From contig PHFX01000152.1 in assembly GCA_007618135.1 (NCBI GenBank), positions 62,001 through 126,000 of the forward strand: 64,000 nucleotides of DNA, given 5' to 3'. Of the stretch, positions 1 through 8,312 are shown piece by piece; position 1 is the first letter of the stretch, and each line of letters starts with the position of its first letter. This stretch comes from Candidatus Brocadia sp. WS118 (GTDB lineage: Bacteria; Planctomycetota; Brocadiia; Brocadiales; Brocadiaceae). A model generated the notes under the pieces. It was not told the DNA's origin. It searched no databases and saw nothing but the letters and a program-made list of their open reading frames with translations. The translations under genes and the position numbers were made by a program.

Positions 1-230
1 TGATGGATGCCTTTGCATCGATCATTTCCAATAATTTAAACGTCGTCATGAAAATCCTGACATCCATAACCATCGTCATCAGCTTCCCCACCCTCATCGC
101 CAGTTTGTACGGCATGAACGTCCGCCTCCCCGGACAACATCTCCCGTATGCATTTTCATTGACGCTGTTAGCATCTCTGATGATATCTTCGATTGTTGTG
201 CTTGTTTTTTGGAAAAAGAACTGGATATGA
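1..230 (+). CDS. corA: CorA family Mg2+/divalent cation transporter, C-terminal fragment
   Basis: Only the last 75 residues are in the window; the gene begins upstream of base 1. The fragment holds the two closing membrane helices of a CorA channel. The first carries the family signature Gly-Met-Asn (in LYGMNV) that forms the ion selectivity filter, and the second ends in a short basic tail (KKNW), which in this family faces the cytoplasm. CorA proteins are pentameric inner-membrane channels for Mg2+ or Co2+. The gene is followed 64 bases later by aroA on the same strand. The internal ATG at position 3 is just a codon within the frame, not the start. Which ion is moved cannot be told from this fragment. 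Confidence 0.85.
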   Translation, partial: MDAFASIISNNLNVVMKILTSITIVISFPTLIASLYGMNVRLPGQHLPYAFSLTLLASLMISSIVVLVFWKKNWI

Positions 231-294
231 TCACCCCAAAAGATTATCAGGAGATTTTGTAAATTAATAAACCTTGTTTCGTGAAAAGTTTGCC

Positions 295-1569
295 ATGATT
301 ACCATAAAACCGGTAAAGGGAACAATTGATGCCGTGGTCAAGGTGCCCGGTTCAAAGAGTTATACAAACCGCGCGCTTATCACGGCAGCGCTGGCCGATG
401 GGACATCCACGATTACCAATGCCCTTTTCAGCGACGATACCAAATATATGGCATCCAGCCTGAATGCCCTGGGAATACCCGTTGATGCACATCAAAATAC
501 CAGCAGATTTGTCGTGCATGGTAAGAGAGGAAGTATTCCGGCAGCACAGGGGAATTTGTTTGTCGGGAATGCGGGGACTGCGATGAGGTTTTTAACAGCC
601 ATGCTGACCCTGGGCAACGGGATATATGAAATAGATGGTGTGCCGCGCATGCGGCAAAGGCCCATCCAGGATTTGCTTGACGGTTTACAGCAGCTTGGCG
701 CGGATGCCGTATCGAAAAATAATGACGGCTGCCCGCCGGTGATAGTCCGGGCGAAAGGATTACAGGGCGGATTAACCGTGGTAAAAGGTGACTTGAGCAG
801 CCAGTATTTCAGCGCGCTATTGATGACATCTCCGTATGCAAAAAAAGACGTTATCATTGAAGTGAAGGGTAACCTGGTTTCAAAACGGTATGTGGACATG
901 ACGGTGGCTTTGATGCGTGAGTTTGGGGTGCAAATAGAGAATCATGGCTATAAAAGGTTTATCGTAAAATCCGGGCAGCGTTACCAGGCAACAAACTACG
1001 AAGTAGAGGGAGACGCATCGGCTGCTTCTTATTTTTTTGCCGCTGCCGCCATTACCGGTGGAAAGGTAAGGGTTGTGGGCATTGGAAGTAATTCCTTACA
1101 GGGGGACATTCATTTTGTTGACGTTTTGAAGGGCATGGGCTGCCAGGTTACCGTCGGCAGCAACTGGATTGAGGTACAGGGAGGGGATTTGCGCGGCGTA
1201 GATATTGACATGGGCGATATGCCCGATGTGGTACAAACACTCGCTGCAGTATCGGTATTTGCACAGGGGAAAACCCGGGTCCGCAACGTAAAAAATATGC
1301 GTATCAAGGAAACCGACCGGATTGCCGCAGTAGTCAATGAATTGCGGCGGATGGGGATTTCTGCGGTAGAGGATGAGGATGGTTTTGAAATTGAACCGTC
1401 TCCGCCATGCCCGGCTGAGATAGAGACCTATGACGATCACCGCATGGCTATGAGTTTTGCTTTGATTGGCCTGCGTTCGTCTGGAATCACGATAAAAAAT
1501 CCCGAATGTATTGCAAAGACGTTTCCCGATTATTTTCAACGTCTAGAAGCCTTGCGGGGTGGAAAATAG
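295..1569 (+). CDS. aroA: 3-phosphoshikimate 1-carboxyvinyltransferase (EPSP synthase)
   Basis: This enzyme joins shikimate-3-phosphate and phosphoenolpyruvate in the sixth step of the shikimate pathway to aromatic amino acids. The 424-residue length fits the family. Visible motifs are PGSKSYTNR near the N-terminus (substrate-binding Lys-Ser), NAGTAMRFL (PEP loop), RMRQRPI, SSQYFSALL, KETDRIA and the closing DDHRMAMSF. The frame is open upstream to a TTG at 274, but the ATG at 295 is preferred because MITIKPVKG aligns with the usual N-terminus. No strong ribosome binding site precedes either. NAGTAMR has Ala at the position next to the Gly that decides glyphosate sensitivity, so the enzyme looks like the ordinary sensitive type (inference). 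Confidence 0.96.
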   Translation: MITIKPVKGTIDAVVKVPGSKSYTNRALITAALADGTSTITNALFSDDTKYMASSLNALGIPVDAHQNTSRFVVHGKRGSIPAAQGNLFVGNAGTAMRFLTAMLTLGNGIYEIDGVPRMRQRPIQDLLDGLQQLGADAVSKNNDGCPPVIVRAKGLQGGLTVVKGDLSSQYFSALLMTSPYAKKDVIIEVKGNLVSKRYVDMTVALMREFGVQIENHGYKRFIVKSGQRYQATNYEVEGDASAASYFFAAAAITGGKVRVVGIGSNSLQGDIHFVDVLKGMGCQVTVGSNWIEVQGGDLRGVDIDMGDMPDVVQTLAAVSVFAQGKTRVRNVKNMRIKETDRIAAVVNELRRMGISAVEDEDGFEIEPSPPCPAEIETYDDHRMAMSFALIGLRSSGITIKNPECIAKTFPDYFQRLEALRGGK

Positions 1570-1621
1570 TATTGAATTAGGCTGCCTTCGGCGCTTTATT
1601 CAAAGAAAAGATCGAACCGCA

Positions 1622-1679
1622 GAACAAGGAATATCGAAGAGTGAAGTAAAAATACTTCATCATTCAACATTCCTTGTTC
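1622..1679. repeat. Long nested hairpin repeat between aroA and ribD
   Basis: An 11-base arm, GAACAAGGAAT (1622-1632), is matched by its exact reverse complement at 1669-1679. Nested inside is TGAAGTA (1642-1648), loop AAAA, TACTTCA (1653-1659). There is no T-run after it, so it is not a classic terminator. It looks like a miniature palindromic intergenic repeat of the kind dispersed through such genomes. Whether it is multicopy cannot be seen here. Confidence 0.6.
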
Positions 1680-1709
1680 GATATTCGGCGTATTGCTTTT
1701 CAATAGTAA

Positions 1710-1728
1710 AGCGACGAGGCTCGTCGCT
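1710..1728. repeat. Short GC-rich hairpin (AGCGACGA / TCGTCGCT)
   Basis: An 8-base perfect stem with a 3-base loop lies 46 bases before ribD, just after the longer hairpin repeat. No T-run follows. It could be a second unit of the same repeat type or a messenger-stabilising stem ahead of ribD. Confidence 0.45.
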
Positions 1729-1774
1729 CTACAACTGCAGCTTTGAAATTCCTAAACCTTAAAACTCACATTTT

Positions 1775-2890
1775 ATGAGCATCTTGAGTACAACGCCAGA
1801 TCTTGATGAAAAATATATGACCCTTGCCCTGGAATTGGCAGAAAAGGGGCGTGGAACCGTAGAGCCCAATCCGATGGTGGGCGCGGTGCTGGTAAAAAAT
1901 GGTGAGATTCTTGGAAAGGGATATCACCAGGCCTTTGGAGAGGCTCATGCTGAGATACATGCAATTCGTGAGGGCGGAAAAAGCTGTAAAGGTGCGACGC
2001 TCTATGTATCCATAGAGCCATGCGCACACTATGGCAAAACGGCGCCGTGCGTTGATGCCATTATTAAGGCAGAGATTGCTAAAGTAGTCATAACGGTCAT
2101 TGATCCGAACCCCATTACCTCCGGCAAGGGGATACAAAAATTGAAAGAGGCTGGGATAGAAGTAAGACTGGGCGTTATGGAAGTGCAGGCCAAAAAGCTC
2201 AATGCCCCTTTCTTTAAATTAATGCAAACCGGACTCCCTTACATCCTGGTAAAATGGGCAATGTCGCTCGATGGCAAGATCGCCACCTACAGCGGGAATT
2301 CCCGGTGGATTACGTCAGAGGAGTCACGTGTGTATGTGCATAAGATCCGCGGGCAGGTGGACGGAATCTTAGTAGGAATCAACACCGTAGTGCGTGATGA
2401 CCCCTTATTGACTTGCCGTTTAGAAGGGGGAAGAAACCCGCGGAGAATTATTGTCGATAGCAATGCAACCCTGCCTTTACGTTCCCGGCTTCTCAATACC
2501 ATCGGCGAAAGTGAAATCATGGTTGCTGTCACGAAAAATGCACCTCAGGAGCGCATTGAGAATCTGAAACACGTGGGGTGCAAAATTATTCAAACGAAGG
2601 ATACGGGTGGGCGTGTTGATTTCCATGAACTCTTCCGGCAACTGGGAGAAATGAAACTGACCAACATTCTCGTGGAGGGCGGGAGCAGAATTATTACCTC
2701 AATGATCGAAGGTCATTTCGCCGACAAAATTATCGTATTTATCGCCCCCGTTATTATTGGGGGTGAAGGTGCCCTGTCACCCGTTCTTGGGAAAGGGATT
2801 GATATGATGGGCAAAGCAGTGAAGATGAGTGAAATTAACATAAAAAGGTTTTTCAATGATATTGCTGTTGAAGGTATCCTGGAATACTGA
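1775..2890 (+). CDS. ribD: Bifunctional riboflavin biosynthesis protein RibD (deaminase/reductase)
   Basis: RibD carries out two successive steps of riboflavin synthesis: deamination of the pyrimidine intermediate, then NADPH-dependent reduction of its ribosyl chain. Residues 1-145 form the zinc deaminase domain, with HAEIHAI (His plus catalytic Glu) and PCAHYGKTAPC (two zinc Cys). Residues 148-371 form the reductase domain, with KWAMSLDGKIAT, SRWIT, VDGILVGINTVVRDDPLLTCR and the closing LVEGGSRI. Length is normal. No FMN riboswitch can be recognised in the 205 bases upstream, and no other rib gene is adjacent, so riboflavin genes are apparently scattered in this genome (inference). The start follows no clear ribosome binding site. 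Confidence 0.96.
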   Translation: MSILSTTPDLDEKYMTLALELAEKGRGTVEPNPMVGAVLVKNGEILGKGYHQAFGEAHAEIHAIREGGKSCKGATLYVSIEPCAHYGKTAPCVDAIIKAEIAKVVITVIDPNPITSGKGIQKLKEAGIEVRLGVMEVQAKKLNAPFFKLMQTGLPYILVKWAMSLDGKIATYSGNSRWITSEESRVYVHKIRGQVDGILVGINTVVRDDPLLTCRLEGGRNPRRIIVDSNATLPLRSRLLNTIGESEIMVAVTKNAPQERIENLKHVGCKIIQTKDTGGRVDFHELFRQLGEMKLTNILVEGGSRIITSMIEGHFADKIIVFIAPVIIGGEGALSPVLGKGIDMMGKAVKMSEINIKRFFNDIAVEGILEY

Positions 2891-2949
2891 TTTAAGCCTA
2901 ATGCCTGAAAAGTAACATCGGGGAATGAGGGAGAACCGGTAACCGGTAA

Positions 2950-3147
2950 TTACAAAGTATCAAGATCGCTATCCTCATCATCTAAAGCTTTTTCAATTTC
3001 AAATTCAATCTCTCTTCGTGGTTCAAGCACCAACTTCTTGTATCTCTCCTTAATAAAGGCCAGACGCTCAGTTTTTTTGCGCTGATTGTCCGTTGCATAA
3101 TTTACATCAAAAATCATTTTCTCTTGTTCTCCTTGCCAATTTTTCAT
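2950..3147 (-). CDS. Small acidic/charged hypothetical protein
   Basis: A 65-residue frame rich in Lys, Arg and Glu, ending in an acidic tail (DDEDSDLDTL). I recognise no family. The first ATG (3147) has no ribosome binding site. A second ATG at 3117 lies 11 bases after AAGGAG and would give a 55-residue protein starting MIFDVNYATDNQ, so that start is more likely. It is divergent from the fabG-like gene, with about 210 bases between them. Composition predicts a soluble, mostly helical protein. It could be a real small gene or chance; the ribosome binding site and charged composition favour a real one. Confidence 0.45.
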   Translation of the reverse strand: MKNWQGEQEKMIFDVNYATDNQRKKTERLAFIKERYKKLVLEPRREIEFEIEKALDDEDSDLDTL

Positions 3148-3248
3148 GAGTGCGAACTAAAAGCCGAATGTTAAAAAACAAAAGGAATTATATATTCAGC
3201 TTAACTAATGTCAAGCGCAAACTAAATAATTTTTTTGATGTTTTTACC

Positions 3249-3277
3249 TTGCATTTCAAAATTTATTTCTTTACTAT
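3249..3277 (+). promoter_or_regulatory. Candidate sigma-70 promoter upstream of the fabG-like gene
   Basis: TTGCAT at 3249-3254 and TACTAT at 3272-3277 are separated by 17 bases in an AT-rich stretch, about 80 bases before the start at 3360. The match is fair, not strong. Confidence 0.35.
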
Positions 3278-3359
3278 AAATCCGGCTGAAACGGTATAAA
3301 CTAAAAAAATTACAGCCTTTGATTTTTCTAAAAAGATCCCCGGAAGGAGGAATAATGAG

Positions 3360-4103
3360 ATGCAATTCAAGGAGAAGGTAGCAATAGTCACGGGAGGAAC
3401 ACGAGGTATTGGAAAAGCAATTGCTCTGGAACTGGCAAAGAACGGTTGTAATGTCGCCTTCAATTATAATAAAAATACTGATGCAGCAAATGCACTGGTG
3501 AAAGAGATCGAGGCTAGGGGTACAAAGGCGGTTTCGTTCCAGGTAAATGCAGCCAGTTTTGAAGGCGCTAAGAATATGGTAAAGGAGGTTAAAGAAACGT
3601 TTGGAAGAATCGATTTCCTGGTAAACAATGCCGGTATTACCAGGGATAAACTCCTTGCCCTTATGAGCGAGAGTGACTGGGATGAGGTTATCAATACCAA
3701 TCTCAAGAGTGTTTATAACTTTTCCAAGGCTGTCATTACGCAGATGATCAAACAAAAGTCGGGAAGTATCTTAAATATTACTTCCGTGAGCGGCTTAATG
3801 GGGATAGCCGGACAGGTAAACTATTCTTCATCTAAGGCGGGTATGGTTGGTTTTACCAAGGCCCTTGCAAAGGAGGTGGGAAAGGCCAATATTATCGTGA
3901 ATGCCATTGCCTGTGGTTTTATTGAAACGGATATGACATCCGTTCTGCCCCAGGAATATAAAGACAAAATGATCGAAATGATCCCGGTAAGGAGATTTGG
4001 AAAACCCGAAGAAATTGCAAAGGTAGCCTCCTTTCTGTTATCTGATGATGCCAAATACATTACCGGACATGTGATTAGCGTAGACGGTGGATTGGCCATT
4101 TAG
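3360..4103 (+). CDS. fabG: 3-oxoacyl-ACP reductase FabG-like short-chain dehydrogenase
   Basis: A 247-residue short-chain dehydrogenase, most like the NADPH-dependent beta-ketoacyl-ACP reductase of fatty acid elongation. It has the cofactor glycine motif TGGTRGIGKAIA, NNAGITRD, the catalytic Ser followed by Tyr-x3-Lys in NYSSSKAG, and the typical C-terminal GHVISVDGGL. GGAGG at 3346-3350 is spaced 9 bases from the ATG. An earlier ATG at 3355 is in another frame. The gene stands alone, without the fabD or acpP neighbours usual for fabG, so another short-chain dehydrogenase role remains possible. The sequence TRD after NNAGI is typical of true FabG. Confidence 0.85.
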   Translation: MQFKEKVAIVTGGTRGIGKAIALELAKNGCNVAFNYNKNTDAANALVKEIEARGTKAVSFQVNAASFEGAKNMVKEVKETFGRIDFLVNNAGITRDKLLALMSESDWDEVINTNLKSVYNFSKAVITQMIKQKSGSILNITSVSGLMGIAGQVNYSSSKAGMVGFTKALAKEVGKANIIVNAIACGFIETDMTSVLPQEYKDKMIEMIPVRRFGKPEEIAKVASFLLSDDAKYITGHVISVDGGLAI

Positions 4104-4276
4104 AAAAATAACACGGTTCACCGCCGAGACTCTGACGTGAGCTCGGCCAAACGAGCGCAGAGGTCGTAGAAAACACTTCCCTTCGTCCTCTTAACGAAGG
4201 AGATTGAGAGGGTTGTTTTGTGCGACCCTATTGGCCTTTTCTGTGATGTGAACTATTGACAGGACAACGAAAGGTA

Positions 4277-4594
4277 ATGTATATGTTATTTCTCTTAAAG
4301 GTCGAGATAAACCAGATGCCTCAGATGCCGGTAAAGGACTTTTTGGGTTACGTGATAAAGGAGTGGGAATATTTTTCACGATTCCAGCGCCGGGGAAAAA
4401 TTTTGGCCGGCGGAAAGTTGGCGGGCAAGCGGGGGGCTGCCGCTATTATCGATGCCGAGTCCAACGAAGAAATGGATGAAATCGTTTCAAAACTCCCCCT
4501 CTTCCCGTTTTTTACTAATATAGAAATTACACCTCTTGTGCCAATGGAAAAGGCCCTGCTCGACACAAAGAGAATTCATTCCCTCATGAAATAA
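4277..4594 (+). CDS. Muconolactone-isomerase/YCII-like small protein
   Basis: A protein of about 105 residues with the layout of the dimeric alpha-beta barrel fold: an N-terminal hydrophobic strand (MYMLFLLKVEI), a helix with the Arg-rich QRRGKILAGGKLAGKRGAAAI, and a C-terminal part SNEEMDEIVSKLPLFPFFTNIEITPL. This pattern is seen in muconolactone delta-isomerase-like proteins, many of which have no known substrate. The ATG at 4277 follows AAGG closely and is preferred over the upstream ATG at 4256. No catabolic genes lie nearby, so an actual muconolactone role is unlikely. Confidence 0.6.
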   Translation: MYMLFLLKVEINQMPQMPVKDFLGYVIKEWEYFSRFQRRGKILAGGKLAGKRGAAAIIDAESNEEMDEIVSKLPLFPFFTNIEITPLVPMEKALLDTKRIHSLMK

Positions 4595-4676
4595 AATCAT
4601 GAAATATAAATATCTATAAAAAACCACCAGCTTGATAATCATTGCAATTACTTGTCTCATTTCATGTTGCCGATTA

Positions 4677-6011
4677 TCAACGTGCATCGCGCGTGTGGTG
4701 AGACCTTCGTGCTGACGAATCGGTCACGTGGGAAACCTGAGAGCAACGCTGCTTCTTTGTCCTTGTGGTTGGTGCCGTTCTGGTAGTGGTTCCGAAAGTT
4801 GTTGACTTATGCGGTCTGGTCCGCCGTGCTGTGGTCTGTTTGTGATGCCGCTGCGGTTGATGTCTTGCAACTTCTGCCTTTTGCGCAGGCGCTGTGTACT
4901 TGAAATCTTTCAGTGTCCGCCGTTCCAGCTTTACGCCAAGGGCACTCTCTATGGTGCGTACCATGGATGCATCTTCCCGCGTGATAAGGGTAAACGCATC
5001 TCCGGTTTTAGCCGCACGGCCGGTACGACCAATGCGATGAGTATAAGCTTCTACGGTGTCAGGTATGTCGTAGTTAATTACATGTGAAATACGTGAAACA
5101 TCGATACCGCGAGCGGCAATATCGGTTGCTACCAGAATCTTGTGCAAACCGCTACGGAAGCCATCGAGGGCCGCTTGACGCTGGTTTTGCGATAGGTTGC
5201 CCTGCAGTGAAGTCGCACGGTAGCCCGATTTTTCCAGTTGCCGTGCTATCTGCTTTGCCCGATGCTTAGTACGCGTAAAAACGAGTACGGATTCTGTGTC
5301 TGTGTGATGCAAAATCTCCATCAGCAACGCAGTTTTGAGGTGCTGATCGACCGGATACAGCGCATGTGAGACGGTGGTTAATGGTACTGTGTGATCGATT
5401 TGTACGGTAACTGGGTCACGCAAGATGTCGTGCGCCAGACGGCGGATGTCGGAAGGCATCGTAGCCGAGAAAAACAGTGTCTGCCGCTGCGCTGGCAGGT
5501 GCTTTAATATCTTCCGAACATCAGGCAAAAAGCCCATGTCGAACATACGGTCTGCCTCGTCCAGCACGAGCACTTCTAACGCGGATACCCTGATCGTGCC
5601 CTGTCTTATATGATCGAGAAGACGACCGGGGCACGCTACCGCAATTTCTGCTCCGCGACGCAGTTTCTGAATTTGTGGGTTTATAGCCACACCCCCGTAA
5701 AGAGTAACACTGCGTAATCCCGTTTGACTACCCAATCCGCAAACCGTCTCGTTTATCTGCTCTGCCAGCTCACGGGTAGGTGCAATTATGAGGGCACGAA
5801 GGTGTCCGCGCGTCCCCTGCATCAGACGTTGCAATATCGGCAGCACAAATGCTGCAGTTTTGCCCGTTCCTGTCTGGGCAAGGGACATAATATCGCGACC
5901 CTGAAGAATTGATGGAATAGATTGAAGTTGTACCGGCGTAGGGGTAATGTACCCGAGCGCCTGCACACCAGCCGCAATCTGCGGATGGAAATTAAATATT
6001 TTAAAATTCAC
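4677..6011 (-). CDS. rhlE: DEAD-box ATP-dependent RNA helicase, RhlE type
   Basis: A 444-residue DEAD-box helicase that remodels RNA in ribosome assembly or turnover. Motifs in order: Q-motif TPTPVQLQSIP, AQTGTGKT (motif I), PTRELAEQ (Ia), DEADRMFD (II), FSAT (III), VLVFTRTKHRA (IV), ATDIAARGID (V) and HRIGRTGRA (VI). After about residue 375 comes a basic, Arg/Thr/His-rich tail typed as disordered, usual for RhlE-like proteins. AAGGAG lies 9 bases before the ATG. The coding sequence reads as more GC-rich than its neighbours, with Arg codons such as CGC and CGT common, which could reflect transfer from a proteobacterium (inference). Confidence 0.93.
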   Translation of the reverse strand: MNFKIFNFHPQIAAGVQALGYITPTPVQLQSIPSILQGRDIMSLAQTGTGKTAAFVLPILQRLMQGTRGHLRALIIAPTRELAEQINETVCGLGSQTGLRSVTLYGGVAINPQIQKLRRGAEIAVACPGRLLDHIRQGTIRVSALEVLVLDEADRMFDMGFLPDVRKILKHLPAQRQTLFFSATMPSDIRRLAHDILRDPVTVQIDHTVPLTTVSHALYPVDQHLKTALLMEILHHTDTESVLVFTRTKHRAKQIARQLEKSGYRATSLQGNLSQNQRQAALDGFRSGLHKILVATDIAARGIDVSRISHVINYDIPDTVEAYTHRIGRTGRAAKTGDAFTLITREDASMVRTIESALGVKLERRTLKDFKYTAPAQKAEVARHQPQRHHKQTTARRTRPHKSTTFGTTTRTAPTTRTKKQRCSQVSHVTDSSARRSHHTRDAR

Positions 6012-6673
6012 TGAAACTCCTTGTGGTTAAAATATGGGCCAGGTCACGTTAGTTACAGGCCCTCTGATAAATGATAATTCAATTGCTGTTGTAGCATTAG
6101 AAACTAACGGACCAGGATTATTCAAAAGTTGGGAGGGAACGATTTGAATGTGAGCTGTGAACCTGCGTCGTGGGTCAAAGACTCTTGTCCAGTCTGATAG
6201 ATATTAGAAGACTACGAATAGCCAATTACCTACTTCAGTTAGCGACTATTACGTATTCCTACCTATACTATCAAACTCCATATCCAATGAGTATAAGTGT
6301 GAAAGGTTACGCTGTATCCTTTATACGTAGCAGGTTATCTGGAACCTATGCCACATACAACAATGCCGCTTAACGATTAAAGTATACCCATAGTATACAG
6401 GAAATTCCTGTTAATAAAACAAAATACTAAAATATATTTTTTCTGTCACCGTAATTCTTGCTTTCGCGGGATCATGGATCACCTCTTGCTTTTGATATAG
6501 TACCTGAATCCTGCAACCATTCTTCGCTCCATTGCAGGATTCAGGTGGTATTAAAATTACGCCTGCTGATAAAATTTTTTTCGTTGATTGTCCTGCTTTT
6601 TATTGTTTCAATATTTACTCTCTTAACGAGTAAATTATTCGACGGCTTGCTTTTCATTGAGAAGAAATCTATC
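6012..6673. other. Long intergenic region between rhlE and gcvPA
   Basis: About 660 bases without a gene I can support. It is the divergent promoter region for rhlE and gcvPA. The frame of gcvPA stays open back to 6458 and would encode a hydrophobic segment (LLIKFFSLIVLLFIVSIF), but the glycine dehydrogenase family starts at the ATG at 6674, so this extension is taken as leader sequence. I see no glycine riboswitch. One strong inverted repeat is listed separately. Confidence 0.6.
6502..6546. repeat. Perfect 15-bp inverted repeat with 15-base loop upstream of gcvPA
   Basis: ACCTGAATCCTGCAA at 6502-6516 is exactly complementary to TTGCAGGATTCAGGT at 6532-6546. No T-run follows on either strand, so it is not an intrinsic terminator. 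It lies about 130 bases before the gcvPA start and could be a regulatory stem in the leader or a palindromic repeat. Confidence 0.6.
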
Positions 6674-8014
6674 ATGGATTACGTCCCGAATACCGAAGGT
6701 GATAAAGAAAAGATGCTTCATGAAATGGGGATATCTTCTTTCGAACCGCTTCTTGAAGGCATTCCCAAGACGCTGAGAAATTTTTCATTAAAATTACCAC
6801 AAGGTCTTTCTGAGCCACAGGTATTAAAATCCTTAAAATATTTAAGTGAGAAAAATACGAATACGAATCAATGCATTTCATTTTTAGGTGCGGGCGCCTA
6901 TGAGCATTATATCCCGTCTCTCATTGACCATCTGACATTCAGGAGTGAATTTTACACCTGTTACACACCTTATCAGCCCGAAGTAAGCCAAGGCACCCTT
7001 CAGGCAATTTACGAATTCCAATCACTCATGTGCGAACTCACCAGTATGGATGTAGCCAATGCCTCCATGTACGACGGTTCAACCGCCTTTGCTGAAGCAG
7101 CGTTATTATCCATACGATTGAAGGAAAAAAATAAAATCATTTGCTCGCGCGCTACTCATCCGGAATACCGGCACGTGCTCAGGACCTATTTAAAAGGAAT
7201 GGGTACAGAGATACTGGAAATAGACACCCCTGATGGGATAACCGATATGAACCAATTAGAGGGGGCCATTGATGACAATACCGCCGCGGTACTTATTCAA
7301 AGTCCCAATTTCTTTGGCTGTATTGAAGACATGGAGGCCATTTCACAGATTGCTCACCGGCATGATACCCTTTTTATAGCCTGCGTAAACCCTATTTCTC
7401 TTGGTATTCTGAAACCCCCTGGTGAATATGATGCTGACATTGCCGTTGGTGAAGCCCAGGTTTTAGGAAATTATCTGAATTATGGCGGTCCCTATCTGGG
7501 TTTTTTTACCGTAAAAAAAGAGTTTTTACGCAAGATGCCAGGAAGGATTGCAGGAGAGACGGTTGACCATCACGGGACGCGATGTTTTGTCCTCACCCTT
7601 CAGGCCAGAGAACAGCATATCCGAAGGGAGAAAGCAACCTCCAATATATGCACCAATCAGGCGCTCCTGGCATTACGGGCATGCATCTACCTTTGCACCC
7701 TTGGGAAAAAAGGCCTGGCAGAACTTTCCCGGCTCAATGTACAAAAAAGCCATTACACGTATGAAAGACTCTGTACCCTGGACATCTTTGAGCCTGCCTT
7801 TAAACAACCATTCTTTAATGAATTTACTATAAAATCGAAAAGTACTCTTTCGATAAGAAAAGTTAATGAGCACCTGATTAAAAAAGGGATTATTGGTGGA
7901 TTAGAACTCTCTGAATATTACCCCGATCTAGCCAATAGTATGCTTCTGTGTGTAACAGAAACGAAGACCAAAGAGTCGATCGATCAACTGATTGCAGAGT
8001 TAACCAGCCTGTAA
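6674..8014 (+). CDS. gcvPA: Glycine dehydrogenase (decarboxylating) subunit 1, P-protein alpha
   Basis: This is the N-terminal half of the split P-protein of the glycine cleavage system, which with GcvPB decarboxylates glycine and passes the aminomethyl group to lipoylated GcvH. The 446-residue product starts MDYVPNTEGDKEKML, the usual family start, and contains FLGAGAYEHYIPS, FYTCYTPYQPEVSQGTLQAIYEFQ, ASMYDGSTAFAEA and GGPYLGFF, all typical of GcvPA. The split arrangement is common outside enteric bacteria. The partner gcvPB starts 2.6 kb downstream with a diguanylate cyclase gene in between. No gcvT or gcvH is present in the window. No clear ribosome binding site is seen (GAGAAG only). Confidence 0.95.
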   Translation: MDYVPNTEGDKEKMLHEMGISSFEPLLEGIPKTLRNFSLKLPQGLSEPQVLKSLKYLSEKNTNTNQCISFLGAGAYEHYIPSLIDHLTFRSEFYTCYTPYQPEVSQGTLQAIYEFQSLMCELTSMDVANASMYDGSTAFAEAALLSIRLKEKNKIICSRATHPEYRHVLRTYLKGMGTEILEIDTPDGITDMNQLEGAIDDNTAAVLIQSPNFFGCIEDMEAISQIAHRHDTLFIACVNPISLGILKPPGEYDADIAVGEAQVLGNYLNYGGPYLGFFTVKKEFLRKMPGRIAGETVDHHGTRCFVLTLQAREQHIRREKATSNICTNQALLALRACIYLCTLGKKGLAELSRLNVQKSHYTYERLCTLDIFEPAFKQPFFNEFTIKSKSTLSIRKVNEHLIKKGIIGGLELSEYYPDLANSMLLCVTETKTKESIDQLIAELTSL

Positions 8015-8056
8015 TGTAAGAGGTTTAGGAATTTCAAACTTTTTGTTATTGCCTTA

Positions 8057-8124
8057 CACACCCCTACCCCTCTCAAGAGGGGAATTTGGAAAGGCCCCTC
8101 TTGGGAGGGGATTCAGGGGTGGGT
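8057..8124. repeat. GC-rich palindromic intergenic repeat (CCCCTCTCAAGAGGGG type)
   Basis: The segment contains CCCCTCTCAAGAGGGG (stem of six, short loop) followed by a second stem, CCCCTCTTGGGAGGGG, flanked by ACCCCT and AGGGGT. A related CCCCTC-loop-GAGGGG element occurs inside the methyltransferase gene near 45430. It looks like a dispersed palindromic repeat. Confidence 0.6.
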
Positions 8125-8163
8125 ATGAATCATGTTATATAAAATTAGCCGAAGGCCTAATTT

Positions 8164-8246
8164 ATGTACAGGAATTTCAATTACCCCCCATAATCCCCCC
8201 CGTTTACGGGGGGAAACAGGAGGGAAAGTTGCTGAAGGTCTAATTT
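8164..8246. repeat. Dispersed ~80-bp repeat, copy A
   Basis: This segment, read on the minus strand, matches two other places in the window (62282-62366 and 63059-63137). Shared blocks are the left end TTAG.CCTTC.GC, then TTTCC..CCTGTTTCCCC, the poly-G ATTATGGGG block, and the right end AATTGAAATTCCT. A short imperfect palindrome, AAATTAGCCGAAGGCCTAAT, sits just before it at 8142-8161. The core folds as CCCCCCGTTTACGGGGGG. It codes for nothing recognisable. Confidence 0.8.
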
Positions 8247-8312
8247 GTTAACATCTGCAATATTGATGGACGTTAAGGCTTCCTTTATACTTACCGAAAA
8301 AGGCGTTAGCAA

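Noticed and set aside
1096-1539. Long minus-strand frame inside aroA
   Set aside because: Antisense to a well-supported enzyme gene; no family features, expected shadow frame.
1570-1774. FMN riboswitch before ribD
   Set aside because: None of the conserved RFN blocks (such as AGGATG or CCGAC-type helices) is seen; the gap is filled by hairpin repeats.
4104-4276. Possible gene or RNA between the fabG-like and isomerase-like genes
   Set aside because: Only short non-conserved frames and a short CTTCGT/ACGAAG match; nothing supports a gene.
6458-6673. N-terminal hydrophobic extension of gcvPA
   Set aside because: GcvPA proteins start at MDYxPNT and are cytoplasmic; the extension overlaps the 15-bp inverted repeat and has no ribosome binding site.
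8057-8246. CRISPR-like array from repeated GC blocks
   Set aside because: Units differ, spacers are absent and no cas genes are present; these are palindromic dispersed repeats.
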